From Tubulanus polymorphus (lineage: Eukaryota > Nemertea > Palaeonemertea > Tubulaniformes > Tubulanidae), in assembly GCF_964204645.1 (NCBI RefSeq), contig NC_134030.1, forward strand, positions 16,373,110-16,437,109: a DNA stretch of 64,000 bases, given 5' to 3'. The notes beneath the pieces were generated by a model. It saw only the letters and a program-made list of their open reading frames with translations. It did not search any database and was not told the DNA's origin. How positions within the stretch are numbered: position 1 is the first letter of the stretch; every line of letters starts with the position of its first letter. Both the position numbers and the translations under genes were made by a program. Positions 60,360 through 64,000 of the stretch are shown piece after piece.

Positions 60360-61600
60360 ACCTTTTGTCCTCTAGTTGGAATTGATTCCAATCTTTCTGC
60401 TTATTCTCTAGTTATAAACGATCTCTTTGAACTCTCGTCGAACCTGATGTTTGCTGCAGTAAAAAAATCTCAATGTTAGTTAACAACCGTAGCAACCACT
60501 GTTTTCAAAATAGCGCAATGTAAGTAATTATTTATTGATGTTTGATATATCGTCAGAGTATTGGAATCAGTATTCAAAGCTGTTTCTGGTACTTCATTCT
60601 TACGAATAATGACATTAGCTTTGACTGGAGAGGCATCGGTTATTACATTGAATCTCAATAAACTTTTGGCACCACACAAACTGGGGTGATGTCTACAGTT
60701 GCAGTTCTTAGAAGAATACCGAGAATTACATTTTGAAACCCTATGTCTACCCAAACAATTGAAACACAGTCTACTCATTCAAAAGATATCATAACTTACG
60801 TCAGGATCTTTGACACGTCTGCAATCGGTTTCTAAATGACCTTCGCCTTCATAGTAGAAACATTTGAGACATCTTGAAGATGGTGATTGAACTTGCTGAA
60901 CTCGTGGATGGTGGCCTCGTCCAATATAGTTGCAAGCAGACTACCGAGGTCTCATGCAACGCTGCCTTGTTTTTGCGCAAAATTCTGTTTCTTGATGGCT
61001 TGGAGTTTATTCAGAACGACCGGTTCATGGAGTCTCCCGTAACTCTTTGGATCTTTGCCTAAAGCCTGTGAACTACAAATTGTTAGTTCAAGTTTATTGT
61101 TAAATGCTCCGAGTGATTTATGATCAGCTGAAGGAGCTGGTAAAACAAAGAAGTTAAATAGGAATCTGCTATTTTATCTGGTTTATCAAAATGATCTTTC
61201 AGCAGATACTTTGCCTCATCGTAATTCTCAACTGTCAAGGCAAACCCATCGATGCAGGTTTTTGCTACAGAATCCTAAAGACATTTCAAATGGCTGAATT
61301 TTTCAATGTTAGACAAGTTTGGATTATTATCTACCGCAACTTCAAACACATCCCAGAAAGTTTTCCACTCAATTAAACTCCATGCAAATTTAATAGGCAG
61401 ATTATCTAGTGAATACGCCAGGGTATCTCATTTTGACATTTCGTTCTATAATCGTCCAAAACGCCAACTTAATCGTAAACCTTATTGGTAGCGCTGATGT
61501 GCTGTTCATCCAATTCAATAAGGAACTTTAATTTCGCTTTGAGAGTTTTTATGAAAGAAGTACCTCGTATTTTGTTTCCTGTCTTCAAACCTTCTTTGCA
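60360..61600 (-). pseudogene. BEL/Pao gag and start of protease, broken
   Basis: Reading the minus strand with several frame changes: an N-terminal stretch (FIKTLKAKLKFLIELDEQ) is followed by the DUF1759 signature (WKTFWDVFEVAVDNNPNLSN and then FALTVENYDEAKYLLKDHF). The zinc-knuckle region follows (LCFNCLGRHRVSKCNS, C-x2-C-x3-H-x4-C, then CRHHPSLC at 60778-60680). The frame then stops, resumes about 10 codons later with ANIRFDESSKRSFITRE, the A17 aspartic-protease active-site region with Ser where Gly is usual, and breaks off near 60360. In-frame stops and shifts make it non-functional. It is a separate copy from the pol piece at 63 kb, because gag would lie on the other side of that pol. Confidence 0.85.
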
Positions 61601-62159
61601 CTGGTTCTTTGTCTTTGTGAATAGGGAAGTTTCCAGTTTCTAGGCGCCATTTTGAGGCGGTCCCGCGGGTCCCGGCATTGTTGGAACGATTTTCACACTT
61701 TTTAGACTAAAACCTTTAGCACGATTCATTGTAGTCCATCCCCCTTTGCTTCAAAAATATAAGTCAAGTATTGTTAGAAGGGTGACAATTTCAATTTTCT
61801 GATGGTGTTTATTTTATTTTTCTCTATGTTGTCGATCAGCACCGAAATGAATTTATTGTGGACCTATAAAGATAATATGAAAAAGTAAATCAATATGTAG
61901 AAATATCTAGTAAAATGAAATGGTTAGTTCATTATCATTGGTTCACAAACATTTCTTTGGATTGTATCCAAAACATCCAGATTTGGTGCTTTATTTTATC
62001 TTCATCTCCATCTAACACGGCAGTGATATGCTCCCCGGCTGTGTGAATCTTGCTGTTTATAAATCAATGACCATATTGTTTCTTCATTACAATGAAATCT
62101 AAACCTTTTTCCTGCAATGAATAACGGCTTGTGGAAATAAGTAAATCAATTTAATCCCC

Positions 62160-62598
62160 CTCAGCTTAATTAATCTGGTCACCTACTTGAAAACACATGG
62201 AGAGAATGCTCAGATGTGGTAGAACATCTTGCATCAGTTTCAAATTAGAAAGAAAATGCTATGTTTGTATGATATGCAGCAGACAAACAGCTTTCGGTTC
62301 ACCTCTCTCCGCTGCCTTGTGTTGAAGAGAAACAATTAACAGACGGACACATTTTGGCAACGTATCACATGCTTGGTCATGTGATAACCACCTGGTGGTT
62401 CTAGCATTTCTAACCTTAAGAATAGGATCTTGGTTCGTTTCCTGAAACATGTACTTGTATTGTCCTCAAGGATGCTGTTCGAACTGGGGATTCATCATAA
62501 AATTGAAATAATGTCTCCAGAGCTGTGTTGAACTTTTTGACATATTCAACCTTTGAGGCTGCTCTACTGACAGCTAAGGCTAACTTGTGGGCTACTCA
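62160..62598 (-). pseudogene. Decayed hAT-family transposase (DUF4371/ZNF862-like)
   Basis: Minus-strand pieces in shifting frames: VAHKLALAVSRAASKVEYVK then FQFYDESPVRTASLRTIQVH (62595-62455); TRWLSHDQACDTLPKC then AERGEPKAVCLLH (62450-62259); and LMQDVLPHLSILSMCFQVGD (to about 62160). The order and motifs (AH-LALA, the RWLSHD box, ERGEP, DVLPHLS-LS--FQ) are those of the hAT-like transposase group domesticated in ZNF862. At least two frameshifts or stops separate the pieces. It is cut off at about 62598 by the LTR of the Pao element. Confidence 0.75.
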
Positions 62599-62599
62599 G

Positions 62600-62864
62600 T
62601 GGTTTAACAGTTACCCCTTACCCCTGTAGTGGTTACACTTGTGCTGTTTTCCCTTAGGTTAGGTCCTCAACAAGACTACAGACACGAACTCTGGTATAGA
62701 CTTGATATGTAAATGATTTTATTTGCAGTTTGGCTACTTATAGTACGTACAGTCATGCTCATTGAACTATGTTACAGAAAATCAGTCAACTACGCAAAGC
62801 AGTTACAACTGTGTATAATACATGAACATATGATACATAAATCATAATACATAAATCCTCAACA
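62600..62864 (-). repeat. 3' LTR of the BEL/Pao element (approximate end)
   Basis: On the minus strand a purine-rich tract GGCCCGGAGAA (62875-62865) is followed directly by TGTTGAGGATTTATG, the expected polypurine tract then LTR start. AATAAA occurs at 62723-62718. The LTR's other end is placed near 62600, where the text changes to hAT transposase sequence; the exact end is uncertain. Confidence 0.6.
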
Positions 62865-63005
62865 TTCTCCGGGCCGAAAAATGAAAATTTCGAAAAATAT
62901 AAACATAAATAATATACGCGATTTCACAAAAACTTCGTACTTTCACAAATTAATCACACGTATCTTTGCACAAATTATAATACGCATCCTCCGGGGCGCA
63001 AAATG

Positions 63006-64000
63006 TCAATCGTCTTGTTGGAGAATATTCCTGATTCTCATGGACGCTTCCTCGGCGGCAAGACGACGCGGACGATTGATCTCTGGACGAAAAGCATCTA
63101 TATTTCCTGGTACGGAAGATACGAAGTCCGGCGTACACGTTATTTCGAGCGGTATAAGTTTAACGATTGGTCTGTTGGTCCTACCGACAGCAGTCTTCAC
63201 CGTAGCTGATCGCGGAAGGTTATCTTTCCCGGTATGTATTTCCATAACAACGCCGAGTTTCCATTTTATTCGCGGCGATTCATCGTATATGTGAACTACA
63301 TCTCCGACCCGGATTTTATCATTGTATTTACCTGACACGGATTTATACTTTTCTCTGAGCGAAAGTTAATATTCAGAATGCTACCTTCTCCACAGCTGTT
63401 GGAAAATAAAACTCATTTTTCGTAATCTATTGGAAACGTTTTGTTGCGTTAAGATAAATTCGGGATCTTTTGATCCAGTCTCATCAATCTCAACATGTGG
63501 CAAATTTCGTATCCTGTGTCCTGTTAGGAAATGTGCAGGGGTGATAGGGTCGGGATCAGTAATGTTGGATGACACGCATGTCAATGGACGGTCATTTACG
63601 ACACTCTCTATTTCAGTGACGATTGTTATCAACTCAGTACTATTGACACGAGACCGGCCGAGTACTTTTTTCAAGCATGTTTTGACGATACCAACGAGCC
63701 TCTCCCAGTATCCGCCCATCCAAGGGGCTCGTTTTGGAATAAACGACCACTCCACATTTTCATTGCAGAGTTTATGTGTTAAGCTAGGTGAGGTCAGTAG
63801 ATTCTTTATTTCCTGTGATGCGGAGCAGAAAGTTGATGCATTATCCTACATCATTTTCTGAGGTGTGCCTCGACGATTTGCAAAACGGCGGAAAGTATGC
63901 ATGAAAGTTTCAACAGATAAATTGGACACGCACTCCAAGTGTAGAGCCCTTGTGTCAGCACAAGTAAATAGGCATATGTACATCAGGTTGATCAGTGACC
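63006..64000 (-). pseudogene. BEL/Pao pol C-terminus: integrase core and DUF5641, three in-frame stops
   Basis: The minus strand reads in one frame from the window edge to a stop at 63008-63006. It starts in the integrase core (MYICLFTCADTRALHLECVS and then FRRFANRRGTPQ). It passes the DNAS-F segment and the hallmark FIPKRAPWMGGYWERLVG, then VNDRPLTCVS and FLTGHRI. It ends in DUF5641 (RVGDVVHIYDESPRIKWKLG and NRPIVKLIPLE). The order is typical of Pao-type elements. The frame is broken by TAG at 63848-63846, TAG at 63383-63381 and TAA at 63368-63366, with no frameshift, so the copy is inactive but not old. The RT/RNase H part lies beyond the window. Confidence 0.92.

Noticed and set aside
63430-63861. 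143-aa plus-strand ORF
   Set aside because: It is antisense to the Pao integrase frame.

Overview
The window is nuclear DNA from an animal. It has spliced genes with GT-AG introns, AT-rich non-coding sequence, and dense interspersed repeats: non-LTR LINEs, a BEL/Pao LTR retrotransposon, hAT, Mutator-like and PIF/Harbinger-like DNA elements, and Helentron-like elements with core tandem repeats. The repeat spectrum, especially 'pearl/HINE'-like elements with ~154-bp core repeats and (CCGT)n, suggests a marine invertebrate, perhaps a mollusc or another lophotrochozoan. Taxonomy cannot be settled from the sequence alone.

The one gene that can be fully modelled is an Ets1/2 (Pointed-class) transcription factor on the minus strand. 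Its seven coding exons lie between 48649 and 18157 and join into a 455-codon frame. The order is an N-terminus with a MAPK-type Thr-Pro site, a PNT (Pointed/SAM) domain, a linker of about 200 residues, and a C-terminal ETS DNA-binding domain. All six introns are phase 1 and every internal exon is a multiple of three. Intron 1 (about 18 kb) holds a family of foldback MITEs, nested Mutator-like and hAT-like foldbacks, a SINE, and a candidate 46-aa secreted peptide ORF with its own TATA box.

Left flank (1-18.1 kb): a foldback element with internal ~90-bp tandem repeats (1-545), a ~0.5 kb dispersed repeat family (1.05-1.88 and 8.1-10.0 kb), a nearly full-length LINE ORF2 with one in-frame stop (about 4.0-8.0 kb), a 5'-truncated CR1/L2-like LINE (8.6-9.84 kb) inside the dispersed repeat, and a complete Helentron-like element (10.0-11.67 kb). 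Several small MITEs and microsatellites follow.

Right flank (48.7-64 kb): a tandem/palindromic TGTAAC-motif array (51.5-51.8 kb), a cluster of Helentron-like elements with one copy nested in another (52.3-57.0 kb) and an enclosed reverse-transcriptase fragment, a near-perfect 29-bp-arm hairpin (57.0 kb), and the first recognisable exon of an ankyrin-repeat gene (57.18-57.38 kb). Beyond these lie a TA-flanked MITE, a (TA)n tract, a broken BEL/Pao gag-protease piece, and a BEL/Pao pol 3' end plus LTR that appears inserted in a decayed hAT transposase.

Apart from the Ets gene and the ankyrin exon, nearly all coding similarity comes from decaying transposable elements. Long intronic and intergenic stretches hold nothing recognisable; these are listed explicitly.
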